Assembly (NCBI RefSeq): GCF_914767665.1
Contig: NC_059502.1
Span: 30,770,812-30,834,811, forward strand
From: Harmonia axyridis
Taxonomy: Eukaryota > Arthropoda > Insecta > Coleoptera > Coccinellidae
DNA: 64,000 nt
Reading direction: 5' to 3'
Positions 48,108 through 59,923 of this stretch are shown in pieces; the stretch's first letter is position 1; the number at the start of each line of letters is the position of its first letter. The notes under the pieces were generated by a model that saw only the letters and a program-made list of their open reading frames with translations, ran no database searches and was not told the DNA's origin. The position numbers and the translations under genes are program-made.

Positions 48108-49202
48108 CAGGGCCGTCGAGGGGGGTGCGAATGGGGTGTATAATGGTTTGGTGAATTTATTTTCAAGAAAAAATGTTTGAATCCACACTTGAGTGTGGAA
48201 CTGTGAAAAATTCCACACTTCTATAAAAAATTTTTTAGGAAAGAAAAAATGTATATTAAGTGTAATTATTTTTTATGGATTCAAATTTTAATCCAATAGA
48301 TTATTTTTAGGATAAATGGGATGCAATGCAATAAACAATAAACATGCTCAACTGAATTCTAATGAATAAATGATAAAATATATGAATTGAATTAGGGTTT
48401 CAGATCCTTCTGCTGAGTTTTGACTAAATATAATGCTCGAACTTTTTGGTTTTTTCTTTGATATGTTTAAATTAAACAACCGGATGATGCGAATGAACAA
48501 TTATTTGAAATTCGAATTAATGTTAAAGATATTCACGATGCAAATATGTTTTAAATTAGTGAATTCGATCGTTAGTGAAATTCGTTTAAATCAAAAAAAA
48601 ATTATTTCATTCTTCCAGTAATCTAGATTTCCCAGAAAAAGTAGATTACACCTCCCTCCATTATTTGCCGCCCCTCTAGAGTGGACCCTGCAGTTTCAGG
48701 TTCCTAGCTCAGTTTCGATTTTAGAAAAAGCTTGAAAATTTATTTTTTTCGAGTAAAACAATCGGATGATGCGGATGAGCCATTTAATTTAATTTAATTC
48801 GAATGCGCCCACGCCCAACACTAGTTAATTCGATGAATGAAGAATATTATGAAAAAATGGAATGTGCTATACAATGATAAATCTTCTTATATTTCTTAAG
48901 AAGGGTTAGTTGGAAGTGATGAAATGGAATCGTCTTCTTATATTTTGCATTCCATTCTGAGGAATCAACATTTTGATTAGGGAATTGAAAGGAAAATAAT
49001 CTAGAACCCCAAGTGGCAATAAAATTCAGCAACGTAAAGCGAACACCGACAAGCCTGATGATTTTTTCGGACTGAATTAAATCTGATTTGATACTTTGGA
49101 TTCTACACATGTGATTTTTGTTGATCAAGCTTTAAATGCCGGCCTTGAATTTTGCCGCCCTAAGCGACCGCCTACCCTGCCTACCCCCTTGCAATGGCCC
49201 TG
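48108..49202. mobile_element. hAT-type non-autonomous element (1.1 kb)
   Basis: The left end CAGGGCCGTCGAGGGGGG and the inverted right end CAGGGCCATTGCAAGGGGG form hAT-like terminal repeats. The flanking 8-mers CACACATG (48100-48107) and CACTCATG (49203-49210) differ at one position, a good 8-bp target duplication. Inside, a segment with CGGATGATGCG is repeated (about 48480 and 48764), and GGACCCTGCAG at 48683 may be an inner terminal repeat, suggesting a composite or nested structure. No transposase. It lies about 430 bp upstream of the phosphatase promoter candidate. Confidence 0.7.
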
Positions 49203-49719
49203 CACTCATGTGATTTTTAACCAATCAGAGCTTGTATTTCTGACAGATCACCATCGCAACGGATAAATTTTAGTGGAAATATTTTTGACGTTTATAATGA
49301 CAGAATATTTTTTTTGACAATCTGAATTTTATTTGTTTACGTGATAATTTTGATTCATGACAACTAAAAGCTTAGATGTTTTCTAAATTTTTCGGACCAT
49401 TATGATTAATGTTTATATTGAAAACGCAATTATTATATACTATGGCAGGTTGATTGGAAGTTGCTTGTTCTTGATGAGTACTTAATAAAGACGAAAATTG
49501 ATGTTCTTGGAAATAAACACATTTGCTGTGGAATTTTCTTACCGAATACCATACGAGGTCAAATTAATTTCCGGAAATAATGTGACCTCTAGTGATATTA
49601 ATAGTGAAAATTTTCATTGATGTCAAACTAATAATGTTCAAGAATTTTATATATGAAGAGTTTTCCAATAAGAGGTTTCATATTGAATAGCTCGCTGTTT
49701 GGGCAGCTGTCACTTATGA

Positions 49720-50045
49720 AGCTATCGTTTTAATACATTTGACTAGTGAAAACTACGCCAATAATAAATATGGAACAATATACGCTTCAACGATACACTG
49801 AAATTGTCAAAATTTACTACAAACATGGTGAAAATTTTGCATCAAATCTGATGTTTACTTCTGGGTCGTCTCGGCACTTTCTCGGTCGGCAATAGTAAAA
49901 CTGGTTGAAAAATTTGAGCTGTTGGGACTAGTTAGTAATGTGAAAAATCGAAACCGTGTGCATCGATCAAGAACAACTTAACGACATATGCATTATTTGT
50001 CTACCGAATCAAGTGCAAAAATATGGAAATTCAATATTTCAACGT
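49720..50045 (+). pseudogene. Tc1/mariner-type transposase N-terminus, remnant
   Basis: MEQYTLQRYTEIVKIYYKHG (from 49770) followed by ENFA matches the N-terminal helix-turn-helix of insect mariner-like transposases (EQR.EIVK.YY.NGE.FA). A frameshift later, IVKLVEKFELLGLVSNVKNR continues the same domain. The copy is broken by stops, and no catalytic part is present. Confidence 0.65.
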
Positions 50046-50077
50046 AATTTCCTAATGTGAATTCAAAATGTTACGTT

Positions 50078-50335
50078 CTTATGTTCGGAAAACGGAAAAG
50101 TCAAAATAGACGGATAATGAGCTCAAAACTGCTATCACTGCCATACAATCTCGGTGAAGAAAGTCGGTCGATCTTTCAATATTCCAGAATCGACTCTACG
50201 TGATGAATTGAAGATCAACATCAATACAAAAAGGAAACTAGGAAGAAAACCGACAATCAACAAGAAGCCGATATGGCCAATCATATGATAAAATTGGCGA
50301 ATACTTTCTTTCGATTAGGAATAATACAAGAAAGG
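50078..50335 (+). pseudogene. Pogo-type transposase N-terminus (psq helix-turn-helix), remnant
   Basis: Pieces in different frames read DNELKTAITAIQSR, VGRSFNIPESTLRDELK, KRKLGRKPTINK and QEADMANHMIKLANTFFRLG. This is the pipsqueak-type DNA-binding domain and start of the CENP-B-like domain of pogo/Tigger transposases (V.KAA..F.IP.STL..RL....LGRKP...). It has at least two frameshifts and a stop. The fragment lies between a mariner piece and a LINE piece. Confidence 0.7.
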
Positions 50336-50339
50336 AGAA

Positions 50340-51060
50340 ATATTAAATGCATATTAATGACCTTTTAAATTCAACCAAGAATCAGATTTTAAGCTTTGCA
50401 GATGACAGCACTCTTATAGCGTCCACGACAAACAAGAAGCCTGTATCAGCGTCAACATCCAGTTCCCAAAGAATAGCTCAAGCTGTGACAATCAACAAAG
50501 ATCTAGGGAACTCTGCTCACAAGAAAAACATCGACAGTTGCACCCCAACTAATAATGGACAATAAAACAATAAAACCAACCAATGGACTTAAGCTTCTAG
50601 GGGTCAATATCAGTCCAAATGCAACCTGGCATGAGCACGTCTGCTCAGTTGCCAAGTCAGCTGCACAGAAGCTTAGCTATCTATTTCGTGCGAGGAAATT
50701 GTTCACTCCAAAGCAGCTTTTATTACTTTATAAGGCTCAAGTGCGTCCAGCTATGGAATATTGCTCTCATGCTTGGGGTTCAGCTCCTAAGCACTCGTTA
50801 CTCCTACGTGATTCCATTCAAAAAAGAGCAGTGCGCCTTATAGACGATCCAACGTTAACTGCCAACCTTCATAGTCTCGATCACCGTAGGAAGGTTGGAG
50901 ACTTATGCCTTTTTTACAGATACTACCACGGAAGGTGTTCTGCTGCCATTGCCTCCATGATTCCTCCAGGGGCTCAATTTGATAGACGAACAAGGCTAGC
51001 CGATAATAGTCACCAGTTTGTCGTGCATCTTTCAGCAATCAGTTCAAAACTTAGCAAGCT
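50340..51060 (+). mobile_element. LINE ORF2 3' fragment, frameshifted
   Basis: The first frame has INDLLNSTKNQILSFADDST with the RT catalytic ADD, then shifts near 50555 into a long frame with GLKLLGVNISPNATWHEHV, YKAQVRPAMEYCSHAWGSAP, IQKRAVRLIDDPTLTANL and HRRKVGDLCLFYRYYHGRCS. These are the thumb and C-terminal motifs of CR1/Jockey-group ORF2. Strongly 5' truncated and missing its 3' UTR. Confidence 0.8.
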
Positions 51061-51946
51061 TTATTTCATGCTAAAGTCTATCGATTTATATGGGGTTTTC
51101 ACTATTATTCATTTTAAAAAATTCATCATTACGTCATTACGTCATTCTTTTTTTGCAATTATTTTTTGGAATGGAGAGAAAAAGAATTGTGTAATTTTTT
51201 TTTGAAAAATAGATATGTATATGCATGATATATATCTTTCCCAAGAAGTATTTATTTCTTAATGAATTATCACATATCTAACAATATTACACAGAAAGTC
51301 TTGTCGAAGGCTAAAATCCGTTCTTTCTAAAATTGAAAGTAGATACGTACAAACGTATTATGAATTCTTGCATGGGGTAGAAAAGACGGTAAATTAGAGG
51401 AACGTTTGGAATTGCTTCACTCAACCTAAAAAGTGGTGGGATCTCAAAAACGCTGAGGAGACAGAAGTAGTTGAACTTTAGCAGATATGATAAATAGATA
51501 AATGATAAATAAACAGCTTTATTTTTCTACAGGTGAAAACCCAATTACAGAAAAATTTACAAATTAAAGTTTTGATTAACAATTGAAAAATAAAATCATT
51601 ATCTTCTACAGCTGAGAAATCTCTGTTTAACAATGTTAAAATTGTCGAAGAAAATATCACAGGTCTCACATAAAAGACTACATATATGCTAAATTGGAGT
51701 TCGAATCATACAATTATTCCTACGAGGAACCAAATAAAATAAAGGCCTATATCTCATGTTGGATTTTGGAACATGAAAGTTGAGCCTCTCCAGTAGGTAT
51801 GGACTATCAACACTACCGTGAACAAACTTGTACAAAAAGATGACAGCCTGCAAATCCCGCCGATCAGCCAGAGAGATAGCATTGAACCTACTCAAGAGCA
51901 CAGCATGATCAGTAACTCTCGGGGGATAGACACCTTCTTCTGTATA

Positions 51947-52382
51947 CAGGGTGTGACGTAATTAATGGATAATCCTGCACTGGCGAATAGGGGAGGTCAT
52001 GGCCGACCAGAAAATGTAAAGTTATGTTCAGTAAAAATATCATAGTTTTCGAGATATCGTACAATTTCATTTTTTCTAAAAAGTGCAAACATAAGGATTA
52101 TCATACTTTTTTTCTCTTAATTAAGCAAGATAGTAGGAATTTGGTAGTTTATCTCATAGCTATTTGAGAGTAAAATAAAAAACAATGCCAAAAGAAATAA
52201 CAAGATTTGTGATCACAGCATTGAAATTAGTGAGTAAAGGTGCACTTTTTAGAAAAAAATGAAATTGTCCGATATCTCGAAAACTATGATATTTTTACTG
52301 AACATAACTTTACATTTTCTGGTCGGCCATGACCTCCCCTATTCGCCAGTACAGGATTATCCATTAATTACGCCACACCCTG
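51947..52382. repeat. 436-bp palindromic element nested in the LINE
   Basis: The left end CAGGGTGTGACGTAATTAAT is mirrored by ATTAATTACGCCACACCCTG at the right, with TA on both sides (51945-51946 and 52383-52384). The arms of about 145 bp include GGCGAATAGGGGAGGTCATG and its inverse; the loop is about 150 bp. Non-coding. Confidence 0.85.
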
Positions 52383-52477
52383 TATGAGAAAAATTTCTAA
52401 AACCTACGCTGAACCAACTCCAAACGCTGACTGTGTTATAGGCTGCCATATAATAGAGGCATACTCAAACTTAGTTC

Positions 52478-53263
52478 TCACCAGCGTTTAAATAGGAGAA
52501 CAAGTGTTCCAGAATTCTGGAAATGTCTTGCATTACGAATTATAAAGCCATACAATTTAGAGGCAGCACTCAGTAGGTCATTTATGTGAGGAACAAATGA
52601 CATCTGACCATCAAACAGAACTCCCAGGTGCTTAACACTACTTACTCTCAACAACTGTACATTTCCCACAGAATAATCAAACATAATGGGGTCCTTCTTT
52701 CTTGTAAAGGAAATGATATTGCACTTAGAAAAATTTAACCTCAGACGAATATCCTCAGACCATTGTAATAATTCTATTAACGCCCTTTGTAATCTAAAGC
52801 AGTTGTGCACACAAGTCACCCTCAGAAAAAGCTTGAAATCATCCGCAAACAGCAGCCTCATCACATCAACGACATAAATCAAATCATCGACAAACAGCAA
52901 AAATAGAAGTGGGCCAAGATTAAAGCCCTGAGGCACACCAGACTCAAACAAATACTCGAAAGAACGAGAACCCTCAACAGAAACAAACTGCCTGCGACGC
53001 GACAGATAGGACCTAAGGAGACATATTAACCGCGTACTGAACCCATACCTATTCTCCAACTTCCTCAGCAAAATCTGGTGATCTACTCTATGGAAGGCCT
53101 TCTGAAAATCCGTGTGGATGACATCAACTTGACCGGAATCATCCAAACTTTCAAATAGAAATTGGGAAAACGTAGCCAAATTTGTAACACATGATCTCCC
53201 AGGCATAAAACCATGCTGCTCCTGACTTATCTGGTTTTTGACAAATGAAAAAATTTTGTTGTA
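52478..53263 (-). pseudogene. LINE reverse transcriptase core
   Basis: An open frame of about 260 codons carries EQHGFMPGRSCVTNL, VIHTDFQKAFHRVDHQILL, SGVPQGFNLGPLLFLLFVDD, LLFADDFKLFLRV with the catalytic ADD, and VKHLGVLFDGQMSFVPHI. It stops near the foldback at 52382 with a frameshift and stop in the thumb. At the upstream end it continues in frame across the palindromic insert at 53264-54287 if that insert and one TA are skipped. Confidence 0.85.
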
Positions 53264-54287
53264 CAGGGTGGGCAAATAAGCTAGGTATGCGGCTATATCT
53301 CAGGATCCACTCATCGTAGAGACTTGAGGTAAAATATTTTACCACTAATGTGTACAAGAGAACACACTAAAAATTGTTGTGAAGTTCATACCTCTACCGC
53401 TAGGGGGCTTAATAGCTACCGTCGAATAGAAAAATGAATTTTACTCGAAAATAATTCATATGAAGTTGAAGAAAAATATCATCACTGTTATCCTTGAACA
53501 ATTCTCTATCTTTTTGAATTGTCACTTTCGATTTTACGACATCAAATAAGGGTAGATGAAAGGGAGAAATCTGACTGATTGAAATGCCTGTAACTTCAGT
53601 TTAGCTCAACATTTTTGAGTAAATTAGATCTCGTCTGAAAGATAATATCTTGTTGATTGATGACAAAATAAAGTCATGATAAATTTGTTTTTGCTGCTTT
53701 CGATAGGGGGCGCTAAGTCAGAAGTTCATTGTTTTGTTCATTTTACTCCGAAATTTCAAATGTAATGATGAGATTTTCTAGAAACAGAAATTCCATCAAA
53801 TTTGCATGAAAAAACCTGAAGGTCGCAAAGCGATAATTCCAGGCGTTCTGAAGTTATGACCAAAAGAAGATATTCTTCAACTGATGCACTGCGAAAAACC
53901 AAAAAGTGTCTTTGAGTTCAGACAGAAACAGAAATCTCATCAAATTTGTATGAAAAAACCAAAAGGTCGCAAAGCGATAGCTTCAGGCTTTCTGGAGTCT
54001 GGATTTGATGTCGTAAAATCGAAAGTGATAATTCAAAAAGATAGAGAATTTTCCAAGGATTACAGAAATTATATTTTTTCTTCAACTTCATATGAAACAT
54101 TTTCCAGTAAAATTCATTTTTATACTCGACGGTAGCTATTACGCTTCCTAGCGGTAGAGGTATGAAGTTCAAAACAATTTTCAGTGTGTTCTCCCGTACA
54201 CATTAGTGGTAAAATTTTTTAACGCAAGTCTCTACGATGAGTGGATCCTGAGATATAGCCGCTTACCTCGCTTATTTGCCCATCCTG
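53264..54287. repeat. 1.0-kb palindromic element nested in the LINE (family A, copy 1)
   Basis: The left end CAGGGTGGGCAAATAAGCTA and inverted right end CAGGATGGGCAAATAAGCGA are flanked by TA. The arms are similar over at least 270 bp (GGCTATATCTCAGGATCCAC, CTCTACCGCTAGG, CGATTTTACGACATCAAAT). It belongs to the same family as 59924-60938. It splits a LINE reading frame exactly at a TA. Confidence 0.88.
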
Positions 54288-54490
54288 TACATCATTACTT
54301 CTAGGATCTTGGAGAAATTTGAGAACAAGACTATTGGCCGATAATTTTTGATCATGGCTTTATCTCCAGTCTTCAAAATAGGTATTATCTTTGCCAACTT
54401 CCAGACCGACGGATACACAGAAGAATTCACAATTATATTAAAAATCGCGCGAAAGTCCCGTGGTATAAACCCCTCTTAAGAAATTCACAT

Positions 54491-57385
54491 TTTGATGATT
54501 CTGACTCTGAAAATGATGATGAAAGTCAATTATGCGACGATGATGAATTAGTTGATGTAGATCCCGTTGAAAGTAATATATTGGTCTGCAGAGAATTCGG
54601 GCGAAACAAGGAAATTTTGTAGCGTTGTGTAATGTGTTCGAACTGGGCACATGTTGAATATAGTGGTTTGGATTCAGCAGTTAATTGAACGTTAAAAAAC
54701 AAGAGTAGACGGAAAATAGAATCCTTTTCATAATGAGTTTTTATAAAGTGCTCACGAAAGTTTGTATTTTTCACAATTTATTTGTTTTGTTTATATTTCA
54801 TTTGTGTTGTTTAGAATTTATGTGTTCATTTAAGGCAAAAATGAATTCTTCAACTATAATTTTGAGCTTTTCAGCTTTATTTGAAACTTGCGCAGAATTA
54901 CCCCATTCCATACGCGATATTACCCCGGCATGAGGAAATTCCGCGCAATGACATTATTTTGAATTCTTATTGTATTTTTCGAATCTATTCGTCAAAGAAC
55001 TTTTTTGTGAATGATAAGATAACTAATAGATGCATTATTAGAAAGTTTTTTAAGCATTATCCCTTAGGCGAGCGGAATTTTCCCGTTCTCCCTACAACTA
55101 AAAATCACATTGCTACAACGCCCTGAACATATCACCGTTACTCCAAATTTTTCATGAAACCCTGGAATTTTTCAAATCCCATAGTTGTTATTTTTTCTTC
55201 ATTTAGAGAATGTGATGTTATTCAGAATTACAGTAAGTAACCATATTCACCTGAAGAAGTCAACATGTAGTTGATGAAGCAATGTTATGTTGAATAAATT
55301 ATGCGGAAAATAAGTCATTTTACTTTCAATCAATTCTCCTAAGTAGACACCAAAGATATAGATGTTGAAAAAAGATAAAATTACGATTTTGAATATATGG
55401 TTCTCTTCAAAAAAGAAAAATGGAATGGTCATATAATAAAAGGCGATTCAGAACTAATCCAAACAAAAACGTTATCAATCATTCTCGATTATTGATTTCC
55501 TAGGGGTGTTCGAAAAGCATTTCTAGTTGTAACTTACTATTGAATGATATATTTGAGGAAAATAGAACAATCAATCCTAAACACCGTTTCAGAAAATTGA
55601 AAACGTTTTCAATTACCACCGTTATGATAGGATCTTACATCACATACCACTGAATTATTAAATAGATCGAAAGAACGGAATTGAAATGAAAAAACTTTCC
55701 TCAATTCCTAGCGAACAGTATTTCGAAATTTATTCTTTGCACAATGAAATGTGTGTCAATTAGTTTTTAGATGATATTGATGGTTGAAATTCCAAAGAGA
55801 AAATATGATTTTGAGCGAAAACAAAAAATATTAATTATATACTGCTAGATTTTTCATACCCTTAATTATCCTAGCAAAAAGAAAAGATTTGCACCGAAAT
55901 AGGGATGTTTCCTATATTTTGAAATTGCTTTTAATTTGTTGTAGATAAGCCCTATATGAACACGAAAGAAATATAGAAAGTACCAATAAAAAATACGTAA
56001 ATAAAAAAAAATTCAAAATTCCAGCTGAAACGCTCCCTTCTGTAAGGTATTATAATGACGTCACTGCATAATAGAGACACCACCATAGACAAACTAATTA
56101 GTTTATCTATGGTCACCACGTTCTAACGGTCTGTCAAACTGAACTGATATCAGCTGATATTGACAGTCAAGGGATTTTATCATCTGATGTTCTGAACCAT
56201 AGATCAACTAGTTCTAGATGAGATTAGTTTGTCTATGTTCTAAACGGTTCAGTGCTATGACGTCAAATTACCCTGATTGGCGTTCGCAGTCACGTGCTAG
56301 TCGATAAGAATTAACACAATTTAAATCAATTTTATTAAATTGAATAAGATACAGACTTTTAGTATTTTAAAAACGGCCTTTAATGTGGAAAACTACAATT
56401 CATTTGATTTTATTATATGACGCAACATCCCTATTCAATCGTCAAAATTTCAGTTCAACTTGAATTAATTGCAATTTCTGATCAGTGTACTTGTTGAAGT
56501 AAAAAATTGGTCGTTTGGAGAAGAATTATGAATTTTCTGTGATTTTTAGCACACCCTTCAGGTTTCAGAATATATTAAGAGTATGGTCAGTATAAATCCT
56601 TGGGTACTTCGGTTAGTAAGTTGACGGTCCGTATATATCAAATTCCTCAAAAAGCTGTGACTATTTCCTCAAACTTCTGTGAGTTATGTGTCAACAGAGA
56701 AACCGACCTTTTATTCTGTTGAGGTTCGGTAATCACTCTTCAAATTATTGTTTATGAATTTTTTCCATGACATCTGACACTCAAAGACTTCATTTTATCA
56801 TTTTTAATATGGAATAAATACCCATCAGAGCAATTAATAACCTCCAAACTTCTGTCAAGGCAAAATTTTGTTGTCAGTGACAAATGGCAAGAGGTCAGTT
56901 CATTCGAAGCAGGTTACCTGAAATATTGAAAACCGCTAGTAACTTATCTGCGATATACATACCATACCGTCCATACCGTATAGGAGTAAAGCGTATCCAC
57001 CATTTTGCAACAACATTAGTTTGTCTCCCAGTGGCATATTCAGAAATTGAAATTACGCTAAGGATTAGTAGTAATATTAAGGAACTGCGAAGTTAATGAA
57101 ATACATATGTGACTGACAAAAATAAATTTGGATCTATCAGGTTATGACCTTTTAAATTTAAACGTCAGAAATGAAGCTTATATATGAATTTGAATAGTAC
57201 TCACAAAAATTCGATTTTTATATATATATGTAGGGTTTTTTATATCGTTGTCTAGGGGTTTATATAAAAAGGCCGCCAGAACTTAACTATTGTTTATTTA
57301 CACTATGTACAATTCAACTTCAATTGAATGTACAGCCACTGAACTTTCGTCTATCGAACTATCGAAGTTATTATAATTGTATATA
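54491..57385. other. Intergenic stretch, largely unrecognised
   Basis: AT-rich sequence with short open frames lacking family resemblance. The one structured part is a small inverted-repeat cluster at 56080-56245. A TATA-like TATATAAAAAGGCCGCC at about 57261 stands out from the background; it could be a core promoter or part of an LTR, and no partner LTR was found. Confidence 0.5.
56080..56245. repeat. Inverted-repeat cluster (MITE-like)
   Basis: A near-perfect 30-bp palindrome at 56083-56112 (CCATAGACAAACTAATTAG, then its inverse) is followed about 100 bp on by another inverted copy, GATTAGTTTGTCTATG at about 56223-56238. Probably a small MITE with a nested copy. No target duplication was identified. 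Confidence 0.5.
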
Positions 57386-58772
57386 TCGGGTGTCCCAAGG
57401 TGAGTGGCCTATTAGATTATTATGGAAACTATTGATAGTAAAAATTTCAAATTTTGTGGATAGATATTTGGCCATATAAGGTATATTTTTAAAATAATTT
57501 CACATTTCCAGTGTTGCCGGATGTACGACAATTTGGCAACAACTTTGTTATTTTGAATAGGACATCCGGTATTTCTATTTTTTTTATGATACTCCATAAA
57601 ATATTAAATCTATTCACTTTTACTTTTCCATCCCTATCTTCAACGGTTTTTGAGTTATTAATTATTTTTCGAAATTTTAGATCAAATTGGCGTATTACAA
57701 AAATGACTCTTGTTCGCTCAATATTTGAGATTTAAGTCAGAAATTTTGCAAGTCGTTAGATATTGATCTGATCTGTGTCACTGCTTTTGAATTATGGTTG
57801 TCAATAATACAGGACGGACCAAAAAAATTCATCATTTGCCAAGTTACAAAATTGTGAAAAAGTCTATTTTTTCAAATTAGACACCTAGTATATTTTTCAA
57901 TTTTTGGAATCAGTACAACACACTCTACAATTTTTCTACTCACGTCCCTATACCTATCTCAACTGGATTCCGAGTTATATGCGTTTATTAGATTTCACAT
58001 TGATTCAATAAGTGTTAATTTCTTTTGTATTGTTATTTTCTCTTTGTCGTTCATAGATCGATATATCAATGAATGTTCAATCCATAAATGTCAAAATAAA
58101 CAATTATTGCCTAACAGGTGTTTTGTTCCGAGGTTTTTCTATAAATAATGACTCAAGAAAGATATACACATATAACGCATATAACTCGGAATCCAGTTGA
58201 GATAGGTATAGGGACGTGAATAGAAAAATTGTAGAGTGTGTTGTACTGATTCCAAAAATTGAAAAATATACTAGGTGTCTAATTTGAAAAACTAGACTTT
58301 TTCACAATTTTGTAACTTGGCAAATGATGAATTTTTTTGGTCCGTCCTGTATTATTGACAACCATAATTCAAAAGCAGTGACACAGATCAGATCAATATC
58401 TAACGACTTGCAAAATTTCTGACTTAAATCTCAAATATTGAGCGAACTAGAGTCATTTTCGTAATACGCCAATTTGATCTAAAATTTCGAAAAATAATTA
58501 ATAACTCAAAAACCGTTGAAGATAGGGATGGAAAAGTAAGAGTGAATAGATTCAATATTTTATGGAGTATCATAAAAAAATAGAAATACCGGATGTCCTA
58601 TTCAAAATAACAAAGTTGTTGCCAAATTGTCGTACATCCGGCAACACTGGAAATGTGAAATTATTTTAAAAATGTACCTTACATGGCCAAATATCTATCC
58701 ACAAAATTTGAAATTTTTACTATCAATAGTTTCCATAATAATCTAATAGGCCACTCACCTTGGGACACCCGA
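57386..58772. repeat. 1.4-kb palindromic element, TCGGGTGTCCC ends
   Basis: The left end TCGGGTGTCCCAAGGTGAGT is mirrored by ACTCACCTTGGGACACCCGA at the right, with TA flanks (57384-57385 and 58773-58774). The arms of about 600 bp (57386 to about 57990 and about 58168-58772) are nearly identical, with a few substitutions. The loop is about 175 bp. Terminal sequence differs from the CAGGGTG group, but the architecture and TA duplication are the same. Non-coding. Confidence 0.9.
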
Positions 58773-58829
58773 TATATGTATTTCCGAATAAATATTATTA
58801 TTATTATTTTAATTCGTATAATTCTTAAT

Positions 58830-59060
58830 CGTCTAATTGTCTGATTATTCGGGTAGATCTATATCTAACATCGAATTATCTAACTAGCTGCGTCTAATAT
58901 ATTTCACGTCGAATCATATGCGTCTATCACGTCTAATTCTAACTATGTCCGTCTATTCTCTAACGTCGAATTCTTTAACCTTCTCCGTCTAATCTGTAAC
59001 GTCGAATACTAACTATGTCCGTCTGTTCTCTCCCGTCGAATTTCACCCTCGTTCGTATGT
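58830..59060. repeat. Degenerate tandem repeat (CGTCTAAT / CGTCGAAT units)
   Basis: Short units alternate, such as CGTCTAATTCTAACTATGTC, CGTCTATTCTCTAACGTCGA and CGTCTAATCTGTAACGTCGA, giving an approximate higher-order period of 55 to 60 bp. The stretch is richer in C and G than its surroundings. No reading frame or promoter is evident. Confidence 0.55.
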
Positions 59061-59923
59061 ATCGTGCTCCAGTCTCCGTCTCAAGTACCTCTTCCCCTTA
59101 CGTCTCCCTATATCGATAAATCTGCATGGTCCACCGTTTTAGGATCGATCGCGTAGTTTACGTATCGTCAAGTCAGTAGCGTATCATTCGTTTGGGTGGG
59201 TTAAGAATTCGGATCCCCCATATATTATATCATGGACGAAGTACTTAATAACTCCTAGTACTTGCTTGTTATCTTTAGACCATATCGAGTTTGGTATTGT
59301 TTGGGACTAGTGGCAATCGAAGCTCATGGCAAGTAGATTTTTGCGAGAAAACTGGTGAGTTGCTTTGCTGCCCAATCATCCCTTATAGGACTCGATAGGT
59401 GATGTTCGATAACTCACCGTACATTATCTCACGATAACTTGATGGATGTTGGATTTCAGATCCATTCAGATTATCGAAGATTATATTGAAAGAGAGTTGT
59501 GAAATTCAGACTACAACATGAATAACTCGGTATCTAACCTACATATCCCTAATATGATGAATAAATCAGATTTTCATAGGCAGTGGAAGGCATAGGAAGA
59601 AAAATAATTGAATCAAATGAATTTCACCTTGATGTCGGCACTATTTTAATGCGAGAATATGAATTCTTGGATAGCCACCACATCGCAAGTATATAACGTC
59701 TATTTTATTCCATTATCCAATGAAATAATCCAGAAAAAAATATACCATGTAGCTGTTTCAATATTTTATTGGCCCTCATAAGTGATTTTGAGGAAGTAGG
59801 ACTATTTGTCAGTTTTGTAGATGAAGGTATTACTACATCTATTGTGCGAAACGCAGAGTAAAAATAAACAGTCTGAAGTGACGATGAGACAAATTCTAGA
59901 CAGAACAGCAGCGGTGTTTTGTA
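59061..59923. other. Unrecognised intergenic stretch, possibly part of a split gene
   Basis: No known family was recognised. Near 59705-59923 the minus strand has an open frame of about 70 codons (LYKTPLLFCLEFVSSSLQTV...) abutting the palindromic insert. It is shifted one base relative to the frame on the other side, so it may or may not belong with the ORF at 60939-61345. Confidence 0.35.

Larger units (their letters stand above)
51482..54490 (-). mobile_element. LINE (R1/Jockey-like) carrying two nested palindromic elements
   Basis: With the inserts at 51947-52382 and 53264-54287 ignored, the minus strand runs through one ORF2: VYPSVWKLAKIIPILKTGDK (about 54400), KNYRPIVLFSNFSKILE, the RT core at 53263-52478, TKFEYASIIWQP (about 52450), and the C-terminal SRFNAISLADRRDLQAVIFL at 51900. 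The 3' end has AATAAA followed by TTTATCATTTATC-like simple repeats near 51482-51530. The 5' part (ORF1, endonuclease) is missing. Confidence 0.82.
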
